Assembly (NCBI GenBank): GCA_002007465.1
Contig: LNAC01000065.1
Span: 2,819,804-2,883,803, forward strand
Length of the DNA: 64,000 nt
Origin: Ailurus styani
Lineage: Eukaryota; Chordata; Mammalia; Carnivora; Ailuridae
Reading direction: 5' to 3'
The notes below the pieces were generated by a model that was given only the letters and a program-made list of their open reading frames with translations, ran no database searches and had not been told where the DNA came from. Made by a program: the position numbers and the translations under genes. Shown in pieces: positions 46,000 through 57,276 of the stretch. Each line of letters opens with the position of its first letter. Position 1 is the stretch's first letter.

Positions 46000-46560
46000 C
46001 TTTCATTACTCAGTGTCTTTCAGAAACTGGCATGCTCTCATTGGCTTCACTGTCTCACTAGATAAGATGATTGGGTTATCTACAAAATCTTTCCACTTTC
46101 TCACAGTCAATAAATATTTGTGTAAGTTGATTGTGACATTTTGCATGGGTCAATTTGTCCCAGAGGGGACTCAAATATATTTTCTTCACAAAAACTGGTA
46201 CTTTGAGTTATAACATTTTGATTTATGTATTTAGTGCCAGGAGTGAATCACTGCTAGAATGAAGAGTAGAATGTCAACAATTGTCCTCAAATTAAGGGAA
46301 AGAGGGGCCTTTGGTCTTGTTTTCCATGGGCATGTCACTAACACTTCTGCACTGGCCTCAAGAGTGTCCTTGGCAGTGATTTGATAGTCAAAGCTTTTTT
46401 GGAATGAAAACCTTAGTCTCTGATAGGAGGTTTTCCGTATAGCAGTTGTAAGTTCATATGAATCATATCTCTGTGAAGCCCTAATGGCTGTCTCATCTGG
46501 TGGTTCAAGAAAGTGATAGAAACTCCCATCCGTTGAGGGTTTCATAGGCGGCAGTCCAGT
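46000..46560. other. Intron, nothing recognised
   Basis: A minus-strand frame of 133 codons (46231-46632) covers this stretch and enters a MIR copy at its start. It has no recognisable domain, so no gene is called. Confidence 0.4.
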
Positions 46561-46720
46561 GCCAGACATTTTATATATATTTTCTAGTGGTTTCCAACAC
46601 TGACTATCAAAGGTAAGTATGATTATTTCCATTTTACAGTCAAGGGAGCTGAGATCTGAGGAGGGTTAATCACATAGCTCCATGTGGTTGAGCCAGCTTG
46701 AAAGCCTGAGTTCATTGCAT
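46560..46720 (+). repeat. MIR SINE copy
   Basis: GGTAAGTATGATTATTTCCATTTTACAGTCAAGGGAGCTGAGATCTGAGGAGGGTTAATCACATAGCTCCATGTGG keeps MIR core order in plus orientation. Confidence 0.7.
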
Positions 46721-46739
46721 TTCACCAAAACGGTAGTTT

Positions 46740-48000
46740 ATATTCAGAAAATACTGTGGTGTGCCAAATAGCAGAATCTAATTTGTTGCTTAAAAATGTG
46801 AGAGCTAATAGTTTTATTGTAAATTTCTTTTGGACCTGATAATAGGAGAAAACAACTCTATGGGACGGACCACAGGTCCAAGCTAGTTCTCAAATGTTCT
46901 GAATTTATCATAACCACATATACTTTTCTCAGCATTTGATACTATGAGGACTTAATGGGATCTGCAGTTCATATGGGCCTACAATGCCTGTCTACTTTGT
47001 CACAGCAGTGGTGCTCATGGTTACTCATTATTTAAGGTGACTTCTTCTGTGAGCTTGATACATTTCCTGCATAAGGTGGTTAACTCTGTCCCATTTGAAG
47101 ACCTCAAAAGATCTACTCCAGTTGTCCACTTTGCTCACTAATGCCTACCCCAGGCTACAGTGAGACATGAAGGCTCAGTGGAAATTCATCTCCTCTAATG
47201 AAGAAAACGTTCTATGCCTGTGCTGCATTAGCTAGTGGTCTTGTAGTGGTAAAGAAGAGATAGTGGCTTAATTAATTGCACAAGATGTGCCCGGGGCAGG
47301 AAGGATATATAGTACAGGAGGGTGAGGGAACACTGGAATCTGGGTAAGGGGGCTGCAAAGGCATAGGCCTGGCAAGGAATGCTTGACAACATGGTGGCAT
47401 CATCCAGGCTGTCTCTCTCTGGAATTAGGAACAAAGGAAGAGGAAAGATAAGAAAGAGCCTATTGCCTAGAGGGCTCAGACTCTCAAATAACCCTTGTAT
47501 ATAGGTTTAAAGAAATCTTTTCCCAAGTTTAAGTTAAAGGTAGCCTGATCTTGATTCAAATCACCTGACTGATGTAAAAGTCCCAAGGTTTTTAATGAGA
47601 TCTTAGGTTTTTACTTGAAAAACAAGCACATCCCTCCAGCACAAAGCAAGCAGAGATTTGAAAAATATTCTCAGATCCAAATGGTGTTTTCATGAAGTAC
47701 TAACAATGTTCACTGTTATCAATAGACAGAGAAGGAATTTTTTTAGCCAGAAGTGAGTAGGTGAAAAATATTTTCTTTCATTTAAAACGTGAAAGGTTTT
47801 ATTTGTTGATCTCTTCCCTTAAAGTTATTGTTGTTTAGCTCCCATCTGTAGAACCAGGGAAACTTGGTCTGAGAGGTGCCTATGGGACCAATTCTGGGGT
47901 TAGAAGTTCCCAGGGCTCACAGAACAAGAATGGATTGTTCTTAAGTGGTCATTTTAGTGAAATGTACAATTCTAACTGGGTAGAAAATGGTGTAGGTTGT
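46740..48000. other. Intron, nothing recognised
   Basis: No supported exon or repeat in this stretch. Confidence 0.4.
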
Positions 48001-48500
48001 TCATTCATTTGCTTATTCATCCACCAATTACTTGTGGAAGGATACTCAGTTTCACCTAATGTGCTGAGTGCTGAGGTACAGAGTAAATCAAACAGATCAA
48101 CATTTGGGCTTACAAAGCTCCCAGTCTAGAAGGGAATGCAGGTAGGCAAGCCAAAATTCATAGTCGAATGTGATGGGTACCGGGAGAGGAGAAGTATTGG
48201 GTGCTATGGAAACAGATGAAAGGGACCAACCTAGACCTGAGTTTCCAAAGCCTCCTACTGGAAGTGATGTCTAAGCCGAGATATAAAGAGAAAAATGAAT
48301 TAGTTGAATAAAAGAGTTGAAGGTGGGTGGGTGTGGCCAGGGTTTCAAGGCAAGGGAGAGCCTGAGTGCATAGGGGGAAAGACTTTAGCAAGCTTAAGGA
48401 ACTGGAAGAAATTCAGTAACTGGCTAAACATTGTTATGCTGATGAGATGGCAAATAGAACAAGAAGCAAGTCTGGCATCTAGGAGGGTCTAAGGCAAAAC
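48000..48500 (-). repeat. L2 LINE 3' part, antisense
   Basis: TTCATTCATTTGCTTATTCATCC, TGTGCTGAGTGCTGAGGTACAGAG, CTCCCAGTCTAGAAGGGAATGCAGG and GTATTGGGTGCTATGG follow the antisense L2 3' order. Confidence 0.6.
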
Positions 48501-48577
48501 AGAAGAGGTAGGAGGAATAGATTGAAGGAAGAGGTTCAGAACAGAAAACCATGAATTGTGATGATGTTCTGGGATAT

Positions 48578-48710
48578 GCTTCTCAAACTTTCATGTGCAC
48601 ATGAATCACCCAGAGATCTTATTAAAAGGCAGGTTTTGATTCAGTATTTCTAAGAAGCTCTCAAGTGATGCTAAAGCTTCTGGTTCAAGGAGCACATTTT
48701 CGGTTATTGA
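48578..48710 (+). repeat. MER5A-like fragment
   Basis: GCTTCTCAAACTTTCATGTGCACATGAATCACCCAGAGATCTTATTAAAA ... TCAAGTGATGCTAAAGCTTCTGGTTC ... GGAGCACATTTTCGG follows MER5A with strong divergence. Confidence 0.65.
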
Positions 48711-49119
48711 AGATCAAGAAAACATGAAAGTGTCCCTTTACGTGATGGCTGATAATCGTGGGGCAGTCCTGGTAGCTTATTGGAGTACCATTAGCTTGGG
48801 CAGTAATAGCCACAGATTCCTAAACATTGTTGACACAGTGACTTTTGATCTTCACTTTCATGAATTCCTTTCATTTTCTTCCTGGCTGTAATTGATAAGT
48901 CAGTTGGGTGAGGTCACTTTTGAGTTAGTCTCAAATTGGCTCTGACCATGGCATGACTGGTGGCTCACCAAAAAGACACAGAGAAAGGTGGTCTCCTGCA
49001 GCTTGACCGTGGTTCTTAAGTTGCCCTTCTGTAGAATACCGTTGTTCTGTAAGCTGTAGGACACAGTGTTCCCCAACACTTGAATAAGAGTGGCAGTCTT
49101 TTCACCACTGAGGGGGAAA

Positions 49120-49800
49120 AAATGAATGCTAACGGAAAATTTTTCTTAATTGAAGTTTTTCTTCCGTGACTTTCTCTTAATCCTTCGCTGCCAGCCGCTA
49201 TTTGAAGGCTAAGAATGAGTGCTGGTGGACAACCAGATGAGCAACATTAGCAGCAAAGCCCGGAGACACCGGTGCTGTTGTCTTCATGGCAACATGAGCT
49301 CGTGGGTGAAGTTTTATATTTTATCTGCACACCGGGGCCACATTTGCCTGGTTCAAACTCTTCCGCGTTCATGCAATAGTCCACATCAGGGCTGTGATGT
49401 CTCTTCAAATACACCAGAAACAGACAAATTGGAGAAGCCTGTTCTTTGACATACTGTCAGCCTCCTTCAGGCTGCCCAAGCACTTCCAGGCTCCCCTCCT
49501 GTTCAGATCAGCCCAGCAGCACTGCTCAGAGGCTGTGTAGCCCAGCGGGACCCGGTCTCTGAGTCACAGCGGTTTCGGGAAGGCTGCCAGGGCTCAGTTG
49601 GGCTTGGCATTTCCCCTCCTTCCAGCAACTCCCGACTCTTATTTAGTTTTAAATTAAATAAAAATTGCAGCACATGGATTTGAATTAAAACAAGAGGCCT
49701 GATTTTTGTAATATGAACCACATCAATAGGAAAGCTAATTTGTGCGAAGCACATCTCCTCCTTTAATTTAAACCACAGAACTCTGCTTCTTTGGTTTCAA
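49120..49800. promoter_or_regulatory. Best candidate conserved non-coding element (possible enhancer)
   Basis: This segment matches no repeat. It has higher GC and CpG than its neighbours (CCCGGAGACACCGG near 49260; CAGCGGGACCCGG near 49540) followed by an AT-rich homeodomain-like core (TAGTTTTAAATTAAATAAAAATTG, about 49643) and AAAGCTAATTTGTGCGAAGCACATC (about 49731). The contrast with surrounding decayed repeats suggests constraint. Function is inferred only, and short frames inside it do not look like protein. Confidence 0.4.
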
Positions 49801-50830
49801 GAGAACTGAGAGCTGGGCAGGGCAGCTCATGCCTGGCATTAACTAGGGCTGTACTTGAGGGCAGCAGGAACAGTTTCAGGGGAGCTTGGCGTTCCTCTTA
49901 AGCCCTTTGTGTGGGGTGTCACACAATACACCAAGGCAGTTCTGAACTTCTGGTGTTGAATTTAAACAAGGCCTTAAAAATGTCTCGGGGTAAACTTCTT
50001 CCACTTGACTCTAAACTGCAACCTAGCTACCAAAAAAGAGAATTTGCATTATTGAAAGCTTTGCAAGGCAGAGGGACCATTACTGACCTGAGACCATTGA
50101 GACTATTCCTTATTTTCAGGTTCCAAGGCTTTGTGTGTGTAGATTACTAGTCTATACAAAATAAATTGGGTAAGGTCTGTGCTAGGTGAGAAACTCAATC
50201 TGGGTTCTGACAGTTGCTTCACTCGGTTTAATTGGCTCTGGTGGCAAAAGGTGGAGGCCAGGGAAGCAGGTGGCAGCAGTGGTAGTGGGGTCATCCACGA
50301 ACAACATGGGTTTTACTCAAAAACATCATCTACTCAGCTCCAAGGCTGAGCCTTATTCCAAAGCTCGCTGCAGGCCCCACTCACCACCAGGAGAGGAGTG
50401 ATAAACAGTGGGGTCACTGCGAACTTTCACCTCAAGGTGAAATTTATATATCTTGGGCACCCTCTTTAGGAAAAATAATACAAAGAATATCTTTTACCAA
50501 CTTTACACACCATCAGAACACACTCCTAGGGCCCCTCCAGGGATCTTGGAAGGGGCCCCTATGATTGAGGAAGACTGACACTTAAGCTTCATTAGCTTTG
50601 TAAGTGAATCCACTTCTGTTTGTCAGGCATTGCTAACTGTTCTGCCCAATGCGAAAAGGGTATGCATAAAGTGAGGGTAAAGATGATGGAAAAGGATTTA
50701 TTAAATGGTAGATGTAATTGACTAAGACAGAAAGTTCTAGCTCTTATTTGTCTGGACTTTGAACCACCTGAGGTGCACTGTCTTAGTGAACCAAATTTAG
50801 GCCACACAAAGCCAATCTCTCTCTAGACGG
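49800..50830. other. Intron, nothing recognised
   Basis: Unique-looking sequence. A pyrimidine/purine-rich stretch with no exon support. Confidence 0.4.
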
Positions 50831-50945
50831 CAAGGCTCTTAAGGTCAAGGTAGGTATCTTTGTCTTTGTTCACCTGAGAACCTACCCAAGGAGTGTGTCA
50901 ACGAATGTTCACTGAAAGAATAGCTGGAGGACTGTGAATGAGTAA
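50830..50945 (+). repeat. L2 3' end
   Basis: GGCAAGGCTCTTAAGGTCAAGGTAGGTATCTTTGTC ... GTGTCAACGAATGTTCACTGAAAGAATAG resembles the L2 terminus. Confidence 0.5.
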
Positions 50946-50960
50946 ATGTGTAAGTAAATT

Positions 50961-53564
50961 CATATTCCCATTTTGTTTTATTTTTAAATTTTTAATTTAA
51001 ATTCGATTTAGTTAACATGTAGTGTATTATTAGTCTTAGGGGTGGAATTTAGTGATTCATCAGCTGCATATAAAACCTAGTGCTCATTACATCAAGTGTT
51101 CTCCTTATGCCCATCACCCAGTTACCCCAACTACCCCACCAACCCTCCAGCAACCCTTAGTTTATTATAGTTAAGAGTTTCTTATTATTTGACACCCTGC
51201 TTTTATCTTATTTTATTTTTCCTTCCTTTCCCCTATGTTAATCCATTTTGTTTCTTAAATTCCACGTATGAGTGAAATCATATGTCATATGTCTTTCTCA
51301 GACTGACTTATTTCACTTAGCCTAATACCCTCTAGTTCCATTCATGTCACTGCAAATGACAAGATTTCATTCTTTTTGATGACTGAGTAACAGTCCATTG
51401 TGCATATACACCACATCTGCTTTACCAATTCATCTGTTGATGGACATCTGGGCTCTTTCCATAGTTTGGCTATTGTGGACATTGCTGCTATAGACATTAG
51501 GTTTGAAGTTGCCCCTTGGAATCACTATTTTTATATTCTTTGGATAATTTTTATATCCTTTTGTATCCTTTGGATACACTACCTAGTAGTGTAATTGTTG
51601 GGTCGTAGGGTAGCTATATTTTTAACATTTTGAGGAACCTCCATACTATCTTCCAGAGTGGCTGCAACAGCTTGCATTCCCACCAACAGTGTAGGAGTGT
51701 TCCCCTTTCTCCACATCCTCGCCAACATGTTTTTTCCTGACTTGTTAATTTTAGCCTTTCTGGCAGGTGTGAGGGGGTATCTTATTGTGGTTTTCATTTG
51801 TATTTCCCTGATGATGAGTGATGTTAAGCATTTTTTCATGTGTCTTTTATCCATTTGGATGTCTTCTTTGGACAAATGTCTGTTTATTGTCTTCTGCTCA
51901 TTTCTTAACTGGATTATTTGTTTTTTGGGTATGGAGTTTGATAAGTTCTTTATAGATTTTGAATACTGGCCCTTTATCTGACATGTCATTTGCGAATATC
52001 TTCGCCTATTCCGCAGATTGTTTCTTAGTTTTATTGATTGTTTCCTTTGCGGTGCAGATGCTTTTTATCTTAATAAAATCCCAATAGTTCATTTTTGCTT
52101 TTGTTTCCCTTGCCGCTGGAGACATGTCTAACGAGAAGTTGCCATGGCCAAGGTCAAAGAGGTTGCTGCCTGTGTTCTCCCTAGGATTTTGATGCTGTCC
52201 TGTCTTACATTTAGGTCTTTCATCCATTTTGAGTTTATTTTTGTGTATATTGTAAGGAAGTGGTCCAGTTTCATTCTTCCGCATGTGGCTGTCCAATTTT
52301 CCTAGCACTATTTGTTGAGGCGACTATCTTTTTTCCTTTGGATATTCTTTCCTGCTTTGTCAAAGATTAGTTGACCATATAGTTGTGGGTCCATTTCTGG
52401 GTTTTTTATTCTGTTGCACTGATCTCTGTGTCTGTTTTGGGGCCAGTACTATACTGTCTTGATGATTACAGCTTTGTAATTCAGCTTGAAGTCCGAAAGT
52501 GTGATGCCTCCAGCTCTGGTTTTCTTTTCAACATTGCTTTGACTATTTGGGGGTCTTTTGTGATTCCACACAAATTTTGGAATTCTTTGTTCCAGCTCTG
52601 TAAAAAATGCCGATGGTATTTTGATAGGGATTGTATTGAGTGTGTAGATTGCTTTGGGTAGCATAGACATTTGAACAATATTTGTTCTTCTAATCTATAA
52701 GCATGGAATATTTTTCCATTCCTTTGTGTCTTCCTCAATTTCTTTCATAAGTGTTCTATAGTTTCAGAGTAAAGATCTTTTACTGCTTTGGTTAGGTTTA
52801 TTCCTAGGTATCTTAATAGTTTTTGGTGCAATTGTAAACAGGATTGATACCTTGATTTTTCTTTCTGCTGCTTCATTGCTATTGTATAGAAATGCAACAG
52901 ACTTCTGTGCATTGGTTTTATATCTTGTGACTTTGCTGAATTCCTATATCAGTTCTACCAATTGTTTTGTGGAGTCTTGTGGGTTTTCTACATACGGTAT
53001 CATGTCATCTGCGAAGAGTGAAAGTTTAACTTGTTCTTTTCTGATTTGGATGCTTTTTATTTCTTTTTGTTGTCTGATTGCTGAGGCTAGGACTTCTAGT
53101 ACCATGCTGAACAACAGTTGTGAGAGTGGACATCCCTGTTGTGTTTCTGACCTTAGGGGAAAAGCTCAGTTTTCACCCATTGAGGATGATATTCCCTGTG
53201 GGTCTTTTCATATATGGCTTTTATGATGTTGAGGTATGCTTCCTCTATCCGGACATTACATTATACATTATAATTTCAATTGTAATTAATTAATCACATT
53301 ACCTTAATTACATTACATTATACAATTACAATTGTACATCATATTACAAAGGGTTTTTTCAAGAAAAGATACTGTATTTTGTCAAATGCCTTTTCTGCAT
53401 CTATTGAGAGAATCATATGGTTATTGTCTTTTATTAATGTGATGTATCACATTGATTTGTGGATGTTGAATTACTCCTAGAGCCCAGGAATAAATCCCAC
53501 TTGGTTGTAGTGAATAATCCTTTTAATGTACTGTTGGATCCTATTAGCTACATACTCCCATTTT
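50961..53564 (-). mobile_element. 5'-truncated LINE-1, about 2.6 kb, with target-site duplication
   Basis: CATATTCCCATTTT (50961-50974) and CATACTCCCATTTT (53551-53564) bracket the element. The 3' UTR comes first (TAGTTAACATGTAGTGTATTATTAG), then ORF2 read from the minus strand, with relics [18 protein letters not shown] (about 51800-51880) and [20 protein letters not shown] (about 52560-52610). Stops and frameshifts make it a non-functional pseudogene copy. It lies in the 23.4-kb SLC9A9 intron in the same sense as the gene. An AT-rich block (about 53255-53345) is inserted in it. Confidence 0.93.
53255..53345. repeat. AT-rich self-complementary block inside the L1
   Basis: CATTACATTATACATTATAA and ACATTACATTATACAATTAC repeats with AATTGTAATTAATTAATC form near-palindromes. 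L1 ORF2 text is continuous on both sides (…CTTCCTCTATCC and GGGTTTTTTCAAGAAAAGATAC), so the block is a local expansion. Confidence 0.85.
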
Positions 53565-53776
53565 AGATAAAAGGTCATTGTTCGCCAACTCCAAAGGACT
53601 CTGAAAAATATTTTGAGCGATGTAAAGAAAGGCTCCATATAAATGTATTGTTGAAGCATGGACAACTAGATTCTTTCAGAGGGCTACTAATAGTCATACT
53701 TCTTATTGGATAACCTAAAGTACTCTAGGCATAGTTAAGAACACTAGGCTGTATTCTAAAGCAAATATTTTAAAAA

Positions 53777-53896
53777 GTTTTTTTAATGGCTCCATGCCCA
53801 GCTTGAACTGTGGGGTTTGAACTCAGAACCCTGATATCAAGACCTGAGCTAAGATCAAGAATCAGATGCTTAACTGACTGAGCCACCCAGTCTCCC
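53777..53896 (-). mobile_element. Old CanSINE, shortened
   Basis: TAATGGCTCCATGCCCAGCTTGAACTGTGGGGTTTGAACTC, CCCTGATATCAAGACCTGAGC and GACTGAGCCACCCAGTCTCCCC are the body and head of an older minus CanSINE without the GA-rich segment. Flanks CAAATATTTTAAAAAG and GAAATATTCTTTTAAAG may be its target-site duplication. Confidence 0.82.
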
Positions 53897-54419
53897 CAAA
53901 GGGAAATATTCTTTTAAAGGACTGTCTTTCTTTTCTGGTTTTCACAAGTGTTGTTGTCATACACACAGAAAATGCTAGACAGTATGTTATGTGATCTGCT
54001 TCTTTACCTCCTCTCTGGCTTATGTTGCCTTAAGTTGACCTTTCAAATTCTTTATTTCCTGGAAAATACATTTAAAACTTTAGATCCTGAGTAAAGTAGA
54101 ACAGGACAGAATTCATGCAGAAAATCAAAGCTGAGTCTAGAGCTTTTTTGAAGAAAAATAATGCACTGCACCTGGTGAACTCACCTGATGCTTCCTACAC
54201 ACTGATGGGGGTCAGTAGGTGCAGTGTAGAACTTGAACAGATGTGGGAGGCATGTCACCCACATGTTTGATTTGTTGTAAAATGGACAAGAATCAGGTTT
54301 GTGTGAGAGACATACTATACATGTTAGGGTTGGCCTATGTTAGAAAGGGCATAGTTTTGATTTAGCTTTTATTCTCATGACTTTGAGGGTAATTCTGAAG
54401 TAGTGTCACATAGGTGAGA

Positions 54420-54640
54420 AGGCTCTAAATTCAAAGCCAAGAGGTTAGAGTTCAAATCTAATTTTCATCTCTAATTGGTCGTAAGATTGTGAGCAAGATA
54501 CCCAATCTCTCCATGTCTCCCTCATTCTGGCTCTCTCTCTTTTCAACCTGCAGAAAGAGACTAATAATACTATCCTACCTTACTCTGGATCTGAATCTCA
54601 AAACATTGCTCATAAAAGGCCTTAGAGAGGTTAGAATGAC
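54420..54640 (-). repeat. MIR SINE, antisense
   Basis: AGAGTTCAAATCTAATTTTCATCTC ... AAGATTGTGAGCAAGATACCCAATCTCTCC matches the 'gggttcgaatcccggctctg ... tgtgaccttgggcaagttacttaacctctc' side of MIR. Confidence 0.6.
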
Positions 54641-54699
54641 TTTTGAGTTGAGCATCAATGACTCTATTATATAACCACATAACATTGCAATTCCCTCAT

Positions 54700-55175
54700 T
54701 TTAAGGCTAAGGAGATAACTTTTTAGTGGAAAATCCAATGTTCTTTCCATGATGCCAGGGAATACCATTGATATTATTAATTTGTAGTTAAGATGGCATT
54801 AAAAATAGAGGTAAACCAATCTCTTCTTTGTTCAGATTCACTTCAATGTGAAAAGCATATAAATAAAAAATCTAGGCAAATCTATAGAAAGAAGCCCACT
54901 TTGGCCCAAAATTACTGCACCTCTTGAGGTCAAGCTGCTGAACTGCTAACAGTGAGTGACTGATGTCTGGCAAATGACATGGACATTCAATGTGGAAAAT
55001 GATGGGTGTCATTCTCTGTATTGTAATCATAAGTAGTAGTAGATGTCCTGAAAATTTGGCATTATGGTTTTTTGGATGATGGGAACTAACTCATTGGCAG
55101 TCTCCTGAATTAAACTGATGATATCAACTCCCTTAATGTGATGAGGTTATTGTTTTCCCTCTAGAGGCTTTAGAA
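54700..55175. other. Intron, nothing recognised
   Basis: No supported feature. Confidence 0.4.
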
Positions 55176-55179
55176 CAAG

Positions 55180-55375
55180 GCCAGATAGCAAATATTTTAG
55201 GTTTTGTGGGCCATGTGATTTCTGTAGAAACAACTTAATTCTGCCTTTGTAATGCCAAAATAGACAAAACAATATGTAAACAAAGGGGTATAGCTGTGTT
55301 TCAACTTTATTTACAAAGTTGGTGTGGGCTAGATTTGGTTCAAAGGCCATAGTTTGCTGACTCCTTGCTCTAGAA
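55180..55375 (+). repeat. hAT-Charlie type short DNA transposon
   Basis: GGCCAGATAGCAAATATTTTAGGTTTTGTGGGCCATGTG ... TTTCAACTTTATTTACAAAGTTGGTGTGGGCTAGATTTGG ... GGCCATAGTTTGCTGACTCC follows a common non-autonomous hAT repeat. I am not certain of its MER name. Confidence 0.75.
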
Positions 55376-55379
55376 TGTC

Positions 55380-56150
55380 ATGAAGATATCATCAAATTCT
55401 GGGCCTCCTCACATCCCTTGGCCATACATACTGTATTGTTGGCCTCAGTTTTTAGCACAGTTCTAACCCTACAGTTAAGCAAACATAGAAGGTGACAGAC
55501 CCCAGAGAAACCATCAAACCAGGTGGCCATTTGGGCAGACATTTCATATCCCAACGTGGCTATTCAAAACCTTACACCTTTCTCAAAGTGATCTTTGTAA
55601 AATAAAGCATTGTTTAAAATATAATACTTAAGTTTTAAAAAATAAGCCAGAGTATTTATTCTCTAGAGTAAAACTACTGATGTTTTGAAGGGAAGGAAGG
55701 AAAAGTGCTTTCCAGCTCCCAAAATTGAGTTGCTAAAGTGCAACTCAGTGCTGACTTCCTATTTATAAGTGATCAAACTTGCTTTTTGTTTTCCCATAAT
55801 AGAAGTCATCTCATTTCCAAAGTACACTGCTGTTCTAAGTCAAAGATCACCTACCAGTTCACCTTATCCTCCTTATGACTCTTTCTGTCATTCTAGCATT
55901 TCTGGAAATGGAGGGAAGCACTGTCAGAAGCCTACAGAAGGACAATTTTAAACTCTCGATCTCCATTTTTTTCATACTTGATTAAATAGCTCATTCTCAA
56001 CCTGGGAACTACCAAGCCTTTACTGTGTAGAACAGGCTAGAATGCAATGGAGGGTGAAACAAGCCTTTAACTCCTAGTACTACTTCTGAAAATATGGATT
56101 TTGAGACTCTTGGGTGGGTTTGACGTGGAGTCCCCTCTTGCCTTAGGAAT
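55380..56150. other. Intron, nothing recognised
   Basis: No supported feature. Confidence 0.4.
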
Positions 56151-56320
56151 TTTTGAACCACTTCAGGGTTTAGGAATGCTTTTTTCCTTGGCCAAGTTAT
56201 ATAAACTCTTAGAGGGTCTGAGTCTCAGTTTCTCCATCTAAAAATGGTTTAATATCTGCTTCATAGAATTGATCTATAGTGAGTGGCAAATAGTAGGTAT
56301 TTAATAAGTGATAGTTTCCT
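56150..56320 (-). repeat. MIR SINE, antisense
   Basis: TTGGCCAAGTTATATAAACTCTTAGAGGGTCTGAGTCTCAGTTTCTCCATCTAAAAATGG ... GCAAATAGTAGGTATTTAATAAGTG is MIR from its core to its end, in antisense. Confidence 0.8.
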
Positions 56321-56599
56321 CAGTTTTTCCATATCCACCTGAATGCCCCAAATTATATTTACTTGCTCTATTCTGAGAGTGTTTGTTTATTGTACTTTTT
56401 CGTATGGTCCCATGAACTGCTCCTGAGTGCAATGTAAGTGTATTCATACATAGAAGGCACGTAATGAAAAAGGTCCCGGATATAGGAAAATTGGACAGAA
56501 AGAAATCACAATTCCCAGAGTAGTTCAGGGTCAGAAAATTCATTTGGTTTATTTTCTTTTGGAAAAGGAGCCATCAGGTATGGTTCAAACAAGTAGAAC

Positions 56600-56700
56600 A
56601 TAAGCTTCTTGAGAGCAGAGAACGTGTCAGTTACATTCATCAGTGTTTAGAACTGCTCTTGGCACAAGGTGAGTGTGCAGTTAATACCTGTTTTCTCAAC
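56600..56700 (+). repeat. L2 3' end
   Basis: TAAGCTTCTTGAGAGCAGAGAACGTGTCAG ... CTCTTGGCACAAGGTGAGTGTGC resembles L2. Confidence 0.55.
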
Positions 56701-57164
56701 TAATAACTGAGCATACCTGGATATGATTCACTTTTGTATTAACTAAGAGAAGTTCCTGGAGTTTTGCATAGGAAGGAAAAGGGATTCTAAGGAGAAGTCT
56801 TACCATTGGACAAAGATGGCACCATTTATACACTATCTTCAAGTACACAAATTGTGAAATGATGGTGCAAATTCCCTGATCCGGAAATTGATCTGGAATA
56901 GGTTAGGGGAAGGTAAAATACCTATTCTAGGCCAGTTTCTGGCAGATACTGTATTTTCCAAAAAAAAATTTCCTTTAGTTTCATTTTCCTATTGGAAAGA
57001 AATCTCACTGTTGCTCAGAACTTGGTACTAGGCACCATGGGATAAAGAGTAGTAAATGCAATGGGGTAAGAAGACCAGGAGATCTCTGTTTTCTGAGGCT
57101 GCTTTCCATGTGCTGTAAAAGTGTGACACAACAGGAGCACTAGAATATAACATAGTTCACATAC

Positions 57165-57276
57165 CTGAAAACATCATCATGTGCTGAAAATTCCAAGGGA
57201 TCTTCTGTTTCCGGCCCAAATTCAGGAGGAAGGAGAGGGGATATATGTTGCAGGCTCTGGCAACAAAAATTGCGAG
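57165..57276 (-). CDS. SLC9A9: SLC9A9 coding exon with the [11 protein letters not shown] segment (middle of three)
   Basis: The minus strand encodes [20 protein letters not shown], then [17 protein letters not shown], plus the first G of the next Gly codon. The exon is 112 nt, entering in phase 0 and leaving in phase 1. The acceptor is CTTACCTGTAG and the donor is GTATGTG (forward CACATAC at 57158-57164). The first half is a hydrophobic membrane helix with the Arg that is conserved across NHE exchangers (the 'IAR' position of NHE1). The second half is a basic loop leading into the helix that begins GLRG. It lies 1,612 bp downstream of the preceding exon in the transcript and 23.4 kb before the next one. 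The reading frame is intact. Confidence 0.96.

Noticed and set aside
46231..46632. 133-codon minus-strand frame
   Set aside because: It has no recognisable domain, overlaps a MIR copy at its start, and has no splice or promoter context. One frame of this length is expected by chance in 64 kb.
51579..53226. Several frames over 90 codons on both strands
   Set aside because: They are relics of the L1 ORF2 (minus) and its antisense shadow (plus), not genes.
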